Below the pieces are notes generated by a model, which was not told the origin of the DNA, searched no databases, and saw only the letters and a program-made list of their open reading frames with translations. Positions 50,739-61,800 of a stretch of 64,000 bases of DNA are shown in pieces; within the stretch, counting starts at the first letter, position 1; each line of letters begins with the position of its first letter. Made by a program: the position numbers and the translations under genes. The stretch comes from Clostridia bacterium (GTDB lineage: Bacteria > Bacillota > Clostridia > Oscillospirales > CAG-272), in NCBI GenBank assembly GCA_017501545.1, contig JAFVWS010000004.1, positions 45,822 through 109,821 on the forward strand, given 5' to 3'.

Positions 50739-51638
50739 TCACTTATCTTTTAATTCTGTTTTGATTATCGTTACGCCTGAAATATTTGAAAAATCGTCAG
50801 CATGTTGGAAATTTCTTGCATATTCAACAGTATCAATAATAAATTTATTCGCATTATCTTTATCCATATGACCTGTAAGTCCCATAATAAAAACACTATC
50901 GTTATTCGACATATCGTAAACTGATATTGTCATAGCTTCTTCGTGAAAAACAAGCTTTATGGGGCGTTTTTCTTCGCCGATTTGCATTTCTCCTGTATTT
51001 CGCCACGGATGATAGGAAAGTCCAATATCATTTGCGATATAATGTGTTTCTTCACCATAAATACTAAAATCTGACCAAGTTGGATCGTTCCAATCCCAAT
51101 ATGTAAGGGGAGATTTTTCAACGGAAATATTTGTGATGTTCCATTCTTCTTCGCTTTGGTTAAATATTAATTTTGTGGAATTTAAAATTCCTGCATCGAA
51201 AGCGGCAAGTCTTGTTCCGTAGTTTGCGCCAAAGCCATCAGGATAAACCACACTCGGGTAGTCATTCTCGCCAGAGATCAACACTCCTTCGATTTCAAAC
51301 ATAATCAAATCAAAGCCTACGAAGTTTCTTCCGTGCTGCCAGCAAGCATCAACACGGGGATCCTCCCACGCGCATACACGAATTGTTTTGCCTTCTTTCT
51401 GCAATTCACCATAAAGCAAAGCATCCTCGTATATATACATTGATGTGCTTGAAGCGGTATATAGTAATGTGAGCTTATAACCATTGTTGAATTCATATTT
51501 TACAATTGAATTTTTCTCGGGTGCATAATAATTTTCCTCGGGAAAATCTATATCCTTTTCACATCCACAGAAAAGATCGCATGAGCAAAGGCTAAATGCC
51601 AAAAGCAAAGTTATGGTTAAAGCAAGTATTTTTTTCAT
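50739..51638 (-). CDS. lipoprotein, unknown
   Basis: A 299-residue secreted lipoprotein of no recognised family. The signal peptide is MKKILALTITLLLAFSLCSC, with the lipobox LCSC (Cys20); further Cys follow (LFCGCEK). The mature part contains several aromatic stretches (LTYWDWNDPTWSDFSIYG, YHPWRNTGEMQIGEEKRPI) and a C-terminal helical part (DKDNANKFIIDTVEYARNF). It lies in a repeat-rich stretch beside a tRNA gene, with codons such as GAT, TCG and GGA that look less biased than those of the neighbours. This might indicate recent arrival. Confidence 0.8.
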   Translation of the reverse strand: MKKILALTITLLLAFSLCSCDLFCGCEKDIDFPEENYYAPEKNSIVKYEFNNGYKLTLLYTASSTSMYIYEDALLYGELQKEGKTIRVCAWEDPRVDACWQHGRNFVGFDLIMFEIEGVLISGENDYPSVVYPDGFGANYGTRLAAFDAGILNSTKLIFNQSEEEWNITNISVEKSPLTYWDWNDPTWSDFSIYGEETHYIANDIGLSYHPWRNTGEMQIGEEKRPIKLVFHEEAMTISVYDMSNNDSVFIMGLTGHMDKDNANKFIIDTVEYARNFQHADDFSNISGVTIIKTELKDK

Positions 51639-51705
51639 GTCCCCACCGCCTTTCTGTAATTAGTATAGCATAAAATCGTAGAGATTTCAAGACCGTCGTG
51701 CAAAC

Positions 51706-51872
51706 CACGCCAAAGGCGTGTATATCAGCAAGGCGAAGCATTGTATATCACCAACGGCTTGCCGTTGTATATCATCATTGCGAAAGAGGATACAGCCTGC
51801 GGCTGATGATATGCACCTTCGGTGATGAGATGCACGCTAAAGCGTGATGATATCCCATTGCTTTCGCAATGG
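51706..51872. repeat. array of short hairpins joined by TGATGATAT-type links
   Basis: At least six small palindromes follow each other: CACGCC-AAA-GGCGTG (51706-51720), CAACGGC-TT-GCCGTTG (51752-51767), CAGCC-TGC-GGCTG (51793-51805), CACCTTCGGTG (51814-51824), CACGCTAAAGCGTG (51833-51846) and CCATTGC-TTTC-GCAATGG (51855-51872). The linkers carry TGATGATAT or TGTATATCA. No protein frame fits. Similar intergenic arrays occur in some Clostridia genomes. Confidence 0.7.
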
Positions 51873-51880
51873 ATAAAAAA

Positions 51881-51906
51881 ATTCGACAAGTCGAAACTTG
51901 TCGAAT
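51881..51906 (-). terminator. terminator of tRNA-Gln
   Basis: ATTCGACAAG / CTTGTCGAAT hairpin with loop TCGAAA, flanked by A and T runs. Confidence 0.88.
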
Positions 51907-51910
51907 TTTT

Positions 51911-51984
51911 TGGCTGGGGATCTAGGATTCGAACCCAGACATACAGAGTCAGAGTCTGCTGTGCTACCTTTACACAAATCCCCA
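51911..51984 (-). tRNA. tRNA-Gln (anticodon CUG)
   Basis: A 74-nt tRNA including an encoded CCA. Acceptor stem TGGGGAT / ATCCCCA with discriminator G; D loop AAAGGTA; anticodon loop CTCTGAC gives CUG, reading CAG codons; T loop GGTTCGAATCC. The starting U1 is typical of tRNA-Gln. It has its own consensus promoter and terminator. Confidence 0.95.
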
Positions 51985-51999
51985 ATGAATGACACAGTT

Positions 52000-52028
52000 A
52001 TTATACTCTTAAAAATGGCACTTGTCAA
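52000..52028 (-). promoter_or_regulatory. consensus promoter of tRNA-Gln
   Basis: Minus-strand TTGACA (52028-52023), 17-nt spacer, TATAAT (52005-52000). Confidence 0.9.
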
Positions 52029-52213
52029 GAGTATTTTTTACTATAAATAAAATTTATTGAAATGCCCTTGAATAATCCTTAAAAGAGTCACGAAATGATT
52101 AAGAATTATTTCACCTTAAGTGATGATTGGGTAAGCAAAGGCTGATTTTTATCCACCCTGTGTCGCATTTAATGATTTTAACGATTCTTGGTAGCAGTGG
52201 AATAATAAAGCAC

Positions 52214-52242
52214 TTGAAATTTAATTGTGCCTTTGATATAAT
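52214..52242 (+). promoter_or_regulatory. promoter of the alpha/beta hydrolase gene
   Basis: TTGAAA (52214-52219), 17-nt spacer, TATAAT (52237-52242). Confidence 0.82.
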
Positions 52243-52270
52243 TATTTAAACGACAATTTAAGAGGTATTT

Positions 52271-53335
52271 ATGGAAAAAAAGAAATTTAATAAAAAGCTA
52301 TTAATTAAAATCTCTATATTAGTAGTTTGCTTAATTCTTAGTGTTCCGCTTGTAATTTTGCCTGCCTCAACTGTTATTGTGTATGAAATGATTTTTAGTA
52401 TGCGCTTTGAAACACAGCCGTACCAAATGCAAGAAATTTCAGATTACGAGGGCTTGACGGTTGAGAGAAGCGACTTTAAATCAGACGTTACGATAGCTGG
52501 CTATAAATACTCAAAGCCAAATCAAGAGGTAAAGGGTCTTGTCATAATTTCTCACGGACTTGGCGATGGTGGACACAATAAATTTATGGGCTATATTGAT
52601 GAGTTTACGTCCAACGGGTACTACGTTTTTACATACGATGCGCAGGGCACGGATAATAGTGGTGGCTCGTCGTCATCAGGCTTTCCACAAGGAATAATCG
52701 ACCTTGATAATGCAATTGACCACGCAAAGGAGATAGAGGAGTATAAGGGCTTGCCCATTATGCTTTTTGGACACTCCTGGGGTGCTTATTCAGTCGGCAA
52801 CGTCTTAAACCACCATCCTGAGGTTTCGGCAGCTGTTATGGTTGCTGGCTTTAATGAGTCAGAGGAAATGATGGGCTATTATCCAAGAAAGGTGCTTGGT
52901 GGCTTTGTTGACGTGGTGCTTTTGCCATACGTAAGCTTTTATGAAAGAGTCAAGTTTGGCAAGGATTACGCAAGCATCACAGCGGTTGAAGGGATTGAAG
53001 GCACTGATGCTGAGATTTTAGTGGTGCATAGTAAGGATGACCAAAGGGTGCCATTTAGCTCAGGCTACGAAATTTACAAACAAGCCTTTTTGGGCGAGGA
53101 TAGAGTACAGTTTATAGAGTACGAGGACAAGGGACACAAAAATCTTTTGTATTCCGATGAGGCTGTAATTTATCAAGAAAAGATAGAAAATGACTATCAA
53201 GCGTATCTTTATGAAAGTGGTAAAAGGGACAACAAGCAAAATAGGCAAGAATATATGGGTGAGCATTTTGATGCAAAGCAATATTATGAGCCAAGCAAGG
53301 AAATAGTTTTGGCAGCACTTTCGCTATTCGAATAA
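52271..53335 (+). CDS. membrane-anchored alpha/beta hydrolase (serine type)
   Basis: A 354-residue hydrolase held by an N-terminal membrane segment (residues ~9-38, LLIKISILVVCLILSVPLVI). The oxyanion region is VIISHGLGDGGHN, the nucleophile elbow IMLFGHSWGAYSVGN with Ser in GHSWG, the acid in VVHSKDDQRVPF and the His in YEDKGHKNLLY. Its layout resembles monoacylglycerol-lipase-like enzymes. The substrate is unknown. A promoter and terminator make it a single-gene unit. Confidence 0.88.
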   Translation: MEKKKFNKKLLIKISILVVCLILSVPLVILPASTVIVYEMIFSMRFETQPYQMQEISDYEGLTVERSDFKSDVTIAGYKYSKPNQEVKGLVIISHGLGDGGHNKFMGYIDEFTSNGYYVFTYDAQGTDNSGGSSSSGFPQGIIDLDNAIDHAKEIEEYKGLPIMLFGHSWGAYSVGNVLNHHPEVSAAVMVAGFNESEEMMGYYPRKVLGGFVDVVLLPYVSFYERVKFGKDYASITAVEGIEGTDAEILVVHSKDDQRVPFSSGYEIYKQAFLGEDRVQFIEYEDKGHKNLLYSDEAVIYQEKIENDYQAYLYESGKRDNKQNRQEYMGEHFDAKQYYEPSKEIVLAALSLFE

Positions 53336-53364
53336 AAGAGGGCATAATCAGCCCTCTTTTTATA
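53334..53364 (+). terminator. terminator of the alpha/beta hydrolase gene
   Basis: AAAAGAGGGC / GCCCTCTTTT hairpin with a seven-base loop and a T-rich tail. Confidence 0.88.
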
Positions 53365-53390
53365 TTATTTATATTAATATATTATTTTTA

Positions 53391-53419
53391 TTGAAATCAA
53401 TGGAAAAATGTGCTATAAT
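53391..53419 (+). promoter_or_regulatory. promoter of the BspA/GH3-like/AAA operon
   Basis: TTGAAA (53391-53396), 17-nt spacer, TATAAT (53414-53419), 40 nt before the first gene. No terminator is seen between here and the end of the window. Confidence 0.82.
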
Positions 53420-53458
53420 CGCAGTATAGGCTAAGCTTGAATTAAGGAGAAGATAACT

Positions 53459-54136
53459 ATGACAGAAGGAATTATCATATTAGTAGCAAGCATAATTTTG
53501 TTCTTGGTGCTAATGACTCTAATTTTGCCGAAAATGTTCTTAAAGGTTCACTACTCGGTGGGAGAAGTGGAGGATAGGGGCATAAAGCGCTGTAAATATA
53601 AAGGTAAGCGCTGTGTGATTTATGAGGCTGGCCCTTCAATTTCCAAATACATAAAGCAATATCTTCTTCTTGAAGGAGATAATTGCAAAATCCTAAGGTG
53701 CAAAACCTCATATTCTATCAAATACTTAGAGTACGACGTTGTTGCTTTTGACAGATACAACAAGGTAAATAGAATAATCAACGTTAAGGAAAGCTTAATC
53801 GGAGGCGACTATACAAGACGCGTTGAGCTTCCAAATGAAACAGCATATGTAAAAATCATTCCACGTGCTGTTGACGGCGAGGTATTCAAAAAGCAAAGGC
53901 TTGCCTTTATTCCAAAGGAAAAAATCACACTCTACACAATATTTTCAATAGTTGTTACCGTGCTTGAATCATTCGCCTTGAAGGTCGGATGTGCGTATGC
54001 CTTTGGGGGCGTCTTCAGAGAAAGCTTTGTACGTTCATCTGCTGGCACAGGTGCAAGCATATTTTTGGCAATTGCAACTGGAATTGTGGGAATGATAATC
54101 GTAATTTGCAGTATTAAGCATTACAGCAAACGCTAA
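53459..54136 (+). CDS. membrane protein with central soluble domain, first gene of the operon
   Basis: A 225-residue protein. One hydrophobic segment is at the N-terminus (IIILVASIILFLVLMTLILP) and two at the C-terminus (ITLYTIFSIVVTVLESFAL and GASIFLAIATGIVGMIIVIC). The ~120 residues between are basic and rich in strands (RCKYKGKRCVIYEAGPS, KYLEYDVVAFDRYNKVNRII). No named family is recognised. AAGGAGA precedes the ATG, and the next gene begins 28 nt downstream. Its role must be sought in the operon: membrane partner of the BspA-like and AAA proteins. Confidence 0.78.
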   Translation: MTEGIIILVASIILFLVLMTLILPKMFLKVHYSVGEVEDRGIKRCKYKGKRCVIYEAGPSISKYIKQYLLLEGDNCKILRCKTSYSIKYLEYDVVAFDRYNKVNRIINVKESLIGGDYTRRVELPNETAYVKIIPRAVDGEVFKKQRLAFIPKEKITLYTIFSIVVTVLESFALKVGCAYAFGGVFRESFVRSSAGTGASIFLAIATGIVGMIIVICSIKHYSKR

Positions 54137-54164
54137 ATAAAAGGAAAAGGGACATTTTGTAAAA

Positions 54165-57100
54165 ATGCGTAAGGAATCAATAATTTCAAAGGGCAAATAT
54201 GCCTTTCCTCAGGCTGAGGGTATAATTTCCGTAAAGCAATATTTCTTCGTCCGTGACGAAAACGGCAATAAAAAGCTATTGCTCCGCTTCTTTAATACAA
54301 GAAACGAGACCTGCACAGGCCTCTCGTTTGTTATACATTTTCTTGACTCAAGAGGTAGAGTAATCGACGAGGAAAGATTTGAATGTAAGGATGTAAGCAT
54401 AGATGGTAAAAGCGCCTATGCGCACCCTGAGGCAATTTTTGTAAGCGAGAAGTGCACAAGCTTTAAATTAGATGTTGAAAGCGCTTCTTACGGAAGCTAT
54501 AAATATAACAACGACAATGGTGCTGTATCTGTTGAATATAAGGAAGAAGAGCCAAGCGTGGCAAAAGCACCAAAGCGCGCACCACGCACTGGCGAAAGAA
54601 AGATTAAGGCGCGTGCGTTTAAGCTTCCTTGGATTTATGCAATAATTTCACTCCTTGTTTTAACTATCGCAGTTGCAATCGTCGGTGGCGAGCTATATCT
54701 ATTTAAGGATAGCGAATGGGAGTTTTCTCTTGATGGTATAGAATACGAGTTCGTTTCTGAGGATAAGGAAAACGGCGAGGTCGTTATTACTGGTTGCTCA
54801 AGCAAATACACAAGCATTTTAATCCCTTCAGAAATCGAGGGCAATAAGGTTGTTGGCATCGATGATGGTGCGTTTGAGGGCAACTCTAAGCTTCGCGCAG
54901 TACGCATCGAGGGTGTGGACATCGGTGAATACACCTTTAGAAACTGCTATAGCCTTGAGGAGGTTCAAATCGAGGGCGTTAGCGAGATAGGAACAAAGGC
55001 GTTTGAAAACTGCTATTCTCTTAAGAACCTTACTATCGAAGCAGGCGATTCAGAAGAGATATTAAATATAGGCAAGCATGCATTCGCTGAATGTACCGCA
55101 CTAAAGAGCGTTACAATTGACCAGCTTGCAATTTACAGAAACAACTACGAAATATTCAAAAACGACTATAAGATTGAATCCCTAAAGCTTAAAAACTTTG
55201 CCTACACAATTGAGGGTAGGGAGGAGATTGTATATGAAACTACAATTACAAATCTTATTACTGAATTTTCATACTATAACTCATACATAGCGCTTAAGGA
55301 AATCGCAATTGAAAATATAGATTCAATTTACAATGAATTTTGCAAGGGACTTTCAAGCCTTGAGTCCTTTGAAATTACTGGCTCAGAGGTTTCCACGATA
55401 GGCAACGAGGCGTTTTACGGCTGTGAATCACTTGCAAGCGTAAAGCTAAAGGAGCCTGCTATAATTATCGGCAAAAAATCATTTTTTGGAACAAAGATAA
55501 AGAGCTTTAATGCGACCAAGGCATCAACAATCGGTGACGAAGCATTTTATAACTGCTCAGAGCTTTCAAGCTTCAATCTTGGAGGCAACAATACTCTTGA
55601 TGCAATAGGTACAGGAGCATTTACAAACTGCGTAAAGCTTGAGTCAATAGTTTTGCCTGGTACTGTTAAATCAATAGGTGCAGGTGCATTTAAAAACACA
55701 GGTCTTAAGACCTTCTCGTTTACAAACGAAAAGCTAATTATTGAATATGGTATGCTTGAGGGCTGTCAATCAATTGAAGAGCTTGACCTTGCATACTTGC
55801 CAGGTGGATACGTTGGCTATATCTTTGGATGCAACGATATGGAAAACCTTTCACTTTCAATTCCAAAAAGCCTTAAGGAAATAACCATTTCTGGCGCAAT
55901 GGAAGCGCTATCAAGCCATGCCTTTGCAGGCTGTACTGGGCTTAAAACGGTTAATTTGCCAAATGGAATTAAGGTAATAGGCGACCACGCATTCTATGAT
56001 TGTAAATCACTTGTTGACGTAAACCTTGGCGACTCTATCGAGGCAATTGGAGAGTACGCATTTGCATATACCTCTATCGGTGCAATTACGATTCCGGAGT
56101 CAATGGCTGTAATTTCTGAGGGCACCTTTAAGGGCTGTACCTCGCTTGCATCTGTCACCACGCACGAGGGGCTTTTAGAGGTTAGCAAGGATGCATTTTT
56201 CGGATGTGAGTCCTTAACAAGCATTGACCTATACAATACTATAATCATAGGTGACAATGCATTTGCCGAATCTGGACTTATTAAAATCGAAATTCCAACG
56301 GATATTTTAACGTTGGGTGAGGCTATCTTGGCAGATTGTAATTCCATCGAGGAGATAACAGTCCCACTTTATGACGTTTCCTATATTGAGGAATATTTCT
56401 CATCACTTTATGATTATAGCCCAATTCCAGATACACTCACAAAAATTACTATAAATAAAGCAGTAGGCATTCAATCAGGAGCATTTGCCGGTTGCTATTC
56501 AGTTGAGGAAATTGTCCTTTGTGAGGGCATTATAACTGTTGGCTCAGCATTTGATTCTTGTCATGAATTAAGAAAGCTTATTCTTCCGAAAACACTTGAA
56601 AGCTTTGAGCCAAGCTCTACATATTACTGCACAAAGCTTTATGACATTTGCAATCAGTCGGAAACAGTTGAAATACTCGCTGGCGTGGGCGCAGGACAAA
56701 ACTCACTATACGTTAGCACGTCAATTGAAAGCTGTGCACCAACCGTAGTGATTGACGGATACACATTCTCAAAATACAACGATAGCTGGTATTTTACAAA
56801 CTGGGAAAACGAAATTATAGAGCTATCTCTACCAAACGAGTTTACATATTCATATATGGTAGAGGATGAGGAGATTACTGAAACAGTAAGCGCTTATCAA
56901 ATTCCGCATTACTTGTTTGTAAACGACGATAAAATTGAAAAAATATCATTACCAAAGGCAGTGACATCTCTTGGCACGTCAGCCTTTAACTCAGCAGGAC
57001 TTATAAAGGAAATTATCTTTGATAAGGACGCAACCGTTGAGGAAATAGGCGCTTCTTGCTTTGCAGGCTGTACCTCAGTAGAAAAATTAATCTTGCCAAG

Positions 57101-58871
57101 TAGCGTAAAAATTATTGGCAACAACGCATTTAGATCCTGCTACCAATTAAAATCCATCTCGCTTTCAAATGAGCTTTTGCAAATAGGAGAATCAGCATTT
57201 GACGGCTGTGAGCTTCTTGAAAGCATTGTTCTTTATGAAAAGGTAGAAACGATTGGAACAGGCGCATTCTCTGGCTGTAAGGCTTTATATGACGTATACA
57301 ACCTCAGCGCTCTTCCAATTACAGAGGGAAGTGAAAGCTATGGTAGAATTGCAAGAAATGCGTTTGTTCATACAGACATTAACGCACCACTTTCCGAAGT
57401 AGTGACAGTAAGTGGCATTGGCGATTTTAGAAAGCATGGCAATGAGTGGATGCTTCTTGAATTGGATTACACCTGTAAGGAGCTTAATACAGCAACAATT
57501 AGCTATAATGGTGCAAGCTTTGATGAAATTAGAATTTTAGCTAATGCAGCAAGCTCAAGAACAGAGCTTGAATCCCTGATAATAGGCAATAACGTTACGC
57601 AAATTCACGAGGGTGCCTTTGCCTCATGCATATTCCTTAGAACCGTAAGCATGGGTGCAAATAGCAAAATAGAAACAATCGAAAAGGAAGCCTTTTCCGA
57701 ATGTGAAAGAATGGTAAGCCTTACCTTGCCAGCTAACCTTGTAAGCATAGGCAGAGAAGCGTTTGAGTATTGTGGAAAGCTTCTTTCAGTAACCTTGCCA
57801 CAGTCACTTACATATATCGGCTCAGATGCCTTCTATGGCTGTAACCAATTATATGAGGTATATGACCTTTCACCATCAATTTTTGTTGGTAAGGACTATT
57901 CAAACGGCTACGTGGGTTACTACTCAAAGGTAATTCTAACCTCACAAAACGATTCTGGACTTGAAAGATATATAACAAATGGTCTTTACTTTGTAAGATA
58001 TAATGGTGAGCTTTATTTGCATCACTATATTGGAAATTCACAAGAGCTTATAGTTGTTCCTAACACAAGTGAAAAAATCACTATTATGAAGGGCGCATTA
58101 TACGGCTCAAATGCAAGCTCTGTTGTTTTACCAGAATCAGTAAAGCTAATAGAGTACGATGATGATAATAGCGCAAATATTCAAACTATTTACTATCTTG
58201 GCAACTATTCAAGATGGTTATCGGTAGAGTGCTATATATATAACTATCAAATTTATTGCTATTCAAGCTGTGTACACGACTACGGAAGCTGGACTTATAA
58301 TTCAAGAGGCGAAATCACAACTGATTATTGTGAGCTTGAATGGAAAGTTGAAACTCAGCCAACCTGTCAAAGCGCAGGAATGAAGGTGGGCAAGTGTAAG
58401 TGCAGTGGATGTACGTATTACGAGTCACAGTATTTACCAGTGGTTGACCACGAGGTGGTAAACGAAAAATGTATTTATTGTGGTACTAAATTTATCACTC
58501 TTACCTCGGCAAATATGAATAACAATAAGGATTCCTTTGAGGTTATTTTATACAACTTTGATATAAATGAAGCGGGCAAGGTGACCTCTTTGAACAAGGA
58601 GAATGACTCAAGCTCATCATTTACAATAGTTGCAAAGTCAAGGATGGAAATTACATTAACCTATGGTGTTTCCTCTGAGTCAAGCGACCACTTTGCAATA
58701 AGCAAAAACGGAATAGAGCTATATAACGTTTCAGGTTACGTTAGCTCAAGAAGCGCAACAATCACTCTATATGCGGGCGATGTATTAACGTTTAGCTACG
58801 TAAAGGACGGCTCAGTAAGCATGAGAGATGATTGTGGATACGCATACGACATTAAAATTAAAATCAACTAA
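54165..58871 (+). CDS. large single-pass BspA-like leucine-rich-repeat protein
   Basis: A 1568-residue protein. Residues 1-~155 form a soluble domain (KYAFPQAEGIISVKQYFFVR ... VIHFLDSRGRVIDEERF) without signal peptide, ending in basic residues. One membrane segment follows at ~163-187 (WIYAIISLLVLTIAVAIVGG), giving N-terminus in and the rest out. Residues ~200-1400 hold roughly thirty BspA-type (LRR_5) repeats such as IGDEAFYNCSELSSFNL and IGTGAFTNCVKLESIVLP. The end has CxxC pairs (CKCSGC, CIYC) and a ~110-residue beta-rich domain. Unlike the other two BspA proteins of the window it carries a cytoplasmic domain, so it could pass a signal inward. Confidence 0.9.
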   Translation: MRKESIISKGKYAFPQAEGIISVKQYFFVRDENGNKKLLLRFFNTRNETCTGLSFVIHFLDSRGRVIDEERFECKDVSIDGKSAYAHPEAIFVSEKCTSFKLDVESASYGSYKYNNDNGAVSVEYKEEEPSVAKAPKRAPRTGERKIKARAFKLPWIYAIISLLVLTIAVAIVGGELYLFKDSEWEFSLDGIEYEFVSEDKENGEVVITGCSSKYTSILIPSEIEGNKVVGIDDGAFEGNSKLRAVRIEGVDIGEYTFRNCYSLEEVQIEGVSEIGTKAFENCYSLKNLTIEAGDSEEILNIGKHAFAECTALKSVTIDQLAIYRNNYEIFKNDYKIESLKLKNFAYTIEGREEIVYETTITNLITEFSYYNSYIALKEIAIENIDSIYNEFCKGLSSLESFEITGSEVSTIGNEAFYGCESLASVKLKEPAIIIGKKSFFGTKIKSFNATKASTIGDEAFYNCSELSSFNLGGNNTLDAIGTGAFTNCVKLESIVLPGTVKSIGAGAFKNTGLKTFSFTNEKLIIEYGMLEGCQSIEELDLAYLPGGYVGYIFGCNDMENLSLSIPKSLKEITISGAMEALSSHAFAGCTGLKTVNLPNGIKVIGDHAFYDCKSLVDVNLGDSIEAIGEYAFAYTSIGAITIPESMAVISEGTFKGCTSLASVTTHEGLLEVSKDAFFGCESLTSIDLYNTIIIGDNAFAESGLIKIEIPTDILTLGEAILADCNSIEEITVPLYDVSYIEEYFSSLYDYSPIPDTLTKITINKAVGIQSGAFAGCYSVEEIVLCEGIITVGSAFDSCHELRKLILPKTLESFEPSSTYYCTKLYDICNQSETVEILAGVGAGQNSLYVSTSIESCAPTVVIDGYTFSKYNDSWYFTNWENEIIELSLPNEFTYSYMVEDEEITETVSAYQIPHYLFVNDDKIEKISLPKAVTSLGTSAFNSAGLIKEIIFDKDATVEEIGASCFAGCTSVEKLILPSSVKIIGNNAFRSCYQLKSISLSNELLQIGESAFDGCELLESIVLYEKVETIGTGAFSGCKALYDVYNLSALPITEGSESYGRIARNAFVHTDINAPLSEVVTVSGIGDFRKHGNEWMLLELDYTCKELNTATISYNGASFDEIRILANAASSRTELESLIIGNNVTQIHEGAFASCIFLRTVSMGANSKIETIEKEAFSECERMVSLTLPANLVSIGREAFEYCGKLLSVTLPQSLTYIGSDAFYGCNQLYEVYDLSPSIFVGKDYSNGYVGYYSKVILTSQNDSGLERYITNGLYFVRYNGELYLHHYIGNSQELIVVPNTSEKITIMKGALYGSNASSVVLPESVKLIEYDDDNSANIQTIYYLGNYSRWLSVECYIYNYQIYCYSSCVHDYGSWTYNSRGEITTDYCELEWKVETQPTCQSAGMKVGKCKCSGCTYYESQYLPVVDHEVVNEKCIYCGTKFITLTSANMNNNKDSFEVILYNFDINEAGKVTSLNKENDSSSSFTIVAKSRMEITLTYGVSSESSDHFAISKNGIELYNVSGYVSSRSATITLYAGDVLTFSYVKDGSVSMRDDCGYAYDIKIKIN

Positions 58872-58896
58872 AATGCGATAAAAACGTGGAGAAAAA

Positions 58897-61800
58897 ATGT
58901 TACCTAATAACGAAATTATAGAAAAGCTAACTACAAAGCAAAAAATCGCATTACTTACCGATTCACACGAGGCAGGTGAGGAGCAATTAAAGCAAATTAA
59001 TGCTCCTTCATTTACTGTGACAAGTCTTGAGTCAGAGGTGCTTGACCAAAATGGTGAGCCGGTTTTCCCTTCCTTTGATTCACTTGCTAACTCTTGGGAT
59101 GACCAGCTTTTTGGCGAGGTTACTTACAAAGTAGCGTGTATGAAATCAGCAGGAAACAGCCTCTTTGTTTTACCAAAGACAAATCCAGGCACAAGTGTTT
59201 ACGGGAAAGGAATTTCCGAGGACCCATATCTTGTCGGCTCGCTTTATGCGGGCGCAGTAAATGTGCTTTCAAATTCTGGTGCGCCAGTATGCTTACAGGT
59301 GCCAGCGGTGAGAGATAACGATGCTAAGGTAATGGACAAAATTGCCGATGAAGCGGCGATTTATGAAAGAGTAGTTAGGCCATATGATATGGCAAAAAGG
59401 GCAGGAAAATGCCCAGCAATTTTAGTTACTCCAAGCGACGCAAGGGACAGCTACCAAGAGATTAACAAGAAAATCTTACAGTACGCAAAGGTCGAAGATG
59501 CAGTTTTGCTTACCGAGCTTGATGAGGGTGAAAATACCGTTGCCGCGATAAACGCGGGAGGTCAGGTAATTAACGGCTCAAGCGTTGCGCTTGAGGCTGC
59601 ATACGATAACTACAATCGTATTTACCACTCACTTGAGGAGGGTGGTGCAAGCGCGCACGAGCTTGAAATGGCAATTCTCGATGGTGCCGCAATTAGCGAT
59701 GAAATAATTGACAACGCACTAAATAATAAAATGACTCTTGCTGATAAATGTCAAAACGAGAGGCTTACCTATTCAAACATCGAGGTTGAAGCTCTGGCGG
59801 TTGATAGCGCAAGAAGGTCAATTGTGCTACTTAAAAATGAAATGGGAGCCTTGCCACTACAAAGAGGTACAAGGGTTTCAATTATCGGCGATATTATTTC
59901 AAGCTCAGAAAACGGACGCTTTGTTAATTTTTACGAAAGGCTAAGGGACAGCCTTTTAGGTGAGCAGGTTAATGTTGTCGGCTATGAGCCAGGCTACTCA
60001 CTTGATAGAGATATAAGCCAAGAGCAAATTATTCCTGCTCTAAGGCTTGCAAATCAGTCCGATGTGGTTTTGTTATTCCTTGGTCATGGCAGAGCAAGAG
60101 AAAACAATCTTGAAGCTACAAAAAGGCTTGCCCTTCCTGCAAATCAGGTTGCACTTGCAACTGCACTAAAAAGGACGGGAAAAAGAATAATAGCTATAAT
60201 TTCAGGCTCTCGCTTGCCAGAAATGGACTTTGATGACGGCTTGCATGCATCGCTTTTAATTCCAAACGAGGGACGCGGTGTTGCAAACGCGCTTAGTGAC
60301 GTTTTGTTAGGAAAATATAACCCATCGGCAAGACTTGCATATGCAGGCTATGGAAAGATAGATGCAAGATTTAGAGACACCCAAAGGCGCAAGCAAAGGG
60401 GAGAACAAAAAATAGGACAGTTTATCGGATATCGCTATACTGATATTTGTAATCAAGCTGCAAAATATCCGTTTGGACACGGACTATCCTATACTAAGTT
60501 TAGCTATTCGAATTTACATATGAACACCTCAAGCACACTAAGCTTTACCGTTCAAAACGACGGAAGCGTAGCAGGCATTGAGACTGCTCAGGTGTATATC
60601 GGCTGTAATACCTCATCACGCCCTCGCCCCATTAAGGAGCTAAAGGCAATTTATAAGGTGTATTTAATGCCTCGCCAAAGCAAAACCATCACTGTAAATT
60701 TAAATGAACTTAAAATATATGACCCAGCTTCCGAAAGATTTGTAATTGATGGTGGCGAGTATACAATTTATGTAGGCTCATCAGCGTCTGATATTTACCT
60801 CACGGAAAGAATCCGTTTGCTTGGACCATCACTTGACTCACAGGATGAAAGTATCACAAGCTATCTACAAGAGGTGTCAAACATTACGTCGGAAAGTTAT
60901 ACTATGGAGGCACATTGTGAACCTATGAAAAAAACATCGAAACTAAAATCGTTTAGCCTTTGGATTTTTGCGCTAACTATTTTTGCAGATATAATCTACG
61001 GTATTTGTGGCTTGCTTTTTGCATTACCATTCAAGGAGCATTTAGGCACGTTTGCAATCCTTAATGCGCTAAGCTTATCCTTAGCAGCTATACTATTTAT
61101 CATTTTCCTAATAGTAAATGCAAGCTTAAAGAAAAAGCAGAGAATAAAAGAGCAAGAGGCAACTAAAGAGCTATTTAGAAATGCCGAAAGGGTAGAGGCA
61201 AGCACAGTTGAAAAGCTATTCGTAAGTGAGTTTGATTATGAGGACGAAAAGCCCGAGACAAGCAAAAACAAGCTAACCTTTAAGGGCAAGGACGAGTCAA
61301 TTTACGTTTATATGGCTGTTGATACGGATTTTGAGGCGCTATCAAGTGATATGCAAGAGTTCTTTAGTAAGAACGGACTTTCAATTTCCTTGTCACTTGC
61401 AAGGGCAACAATTTCATCAATTGTGTCCTCTCGACTATTGATAGTTAGAAATGCAGACTCACAAAAATCCGTTGAGTTTTTAAAATCGCTTGCGGGCTTT
61501 ATGGGTACAAGCGCCTTTGTTGAGTCATTTGACCAAAGAAAGTGGGAAATAGACACCCTACTTTATACGCTAAACACCTTCTCAAATGAAAAGAAGCCAA
61601 CAGAGCTTGTGAATTTATTTAACTACGCAGAAAACGAAAAGGAAAAAGCGTGCTTCTACGTAATGACAGAAGTAAAATACGCTGACACTGCTGAATTTAT
61701 GATGCCGTATATTCAGTATCTAACAAACCCACAGGAAAGCTATGCGGTTAGTGAAAACGGCACAGAGCTTGATTTCCCAAATAATATGTGGTTTGCAATG

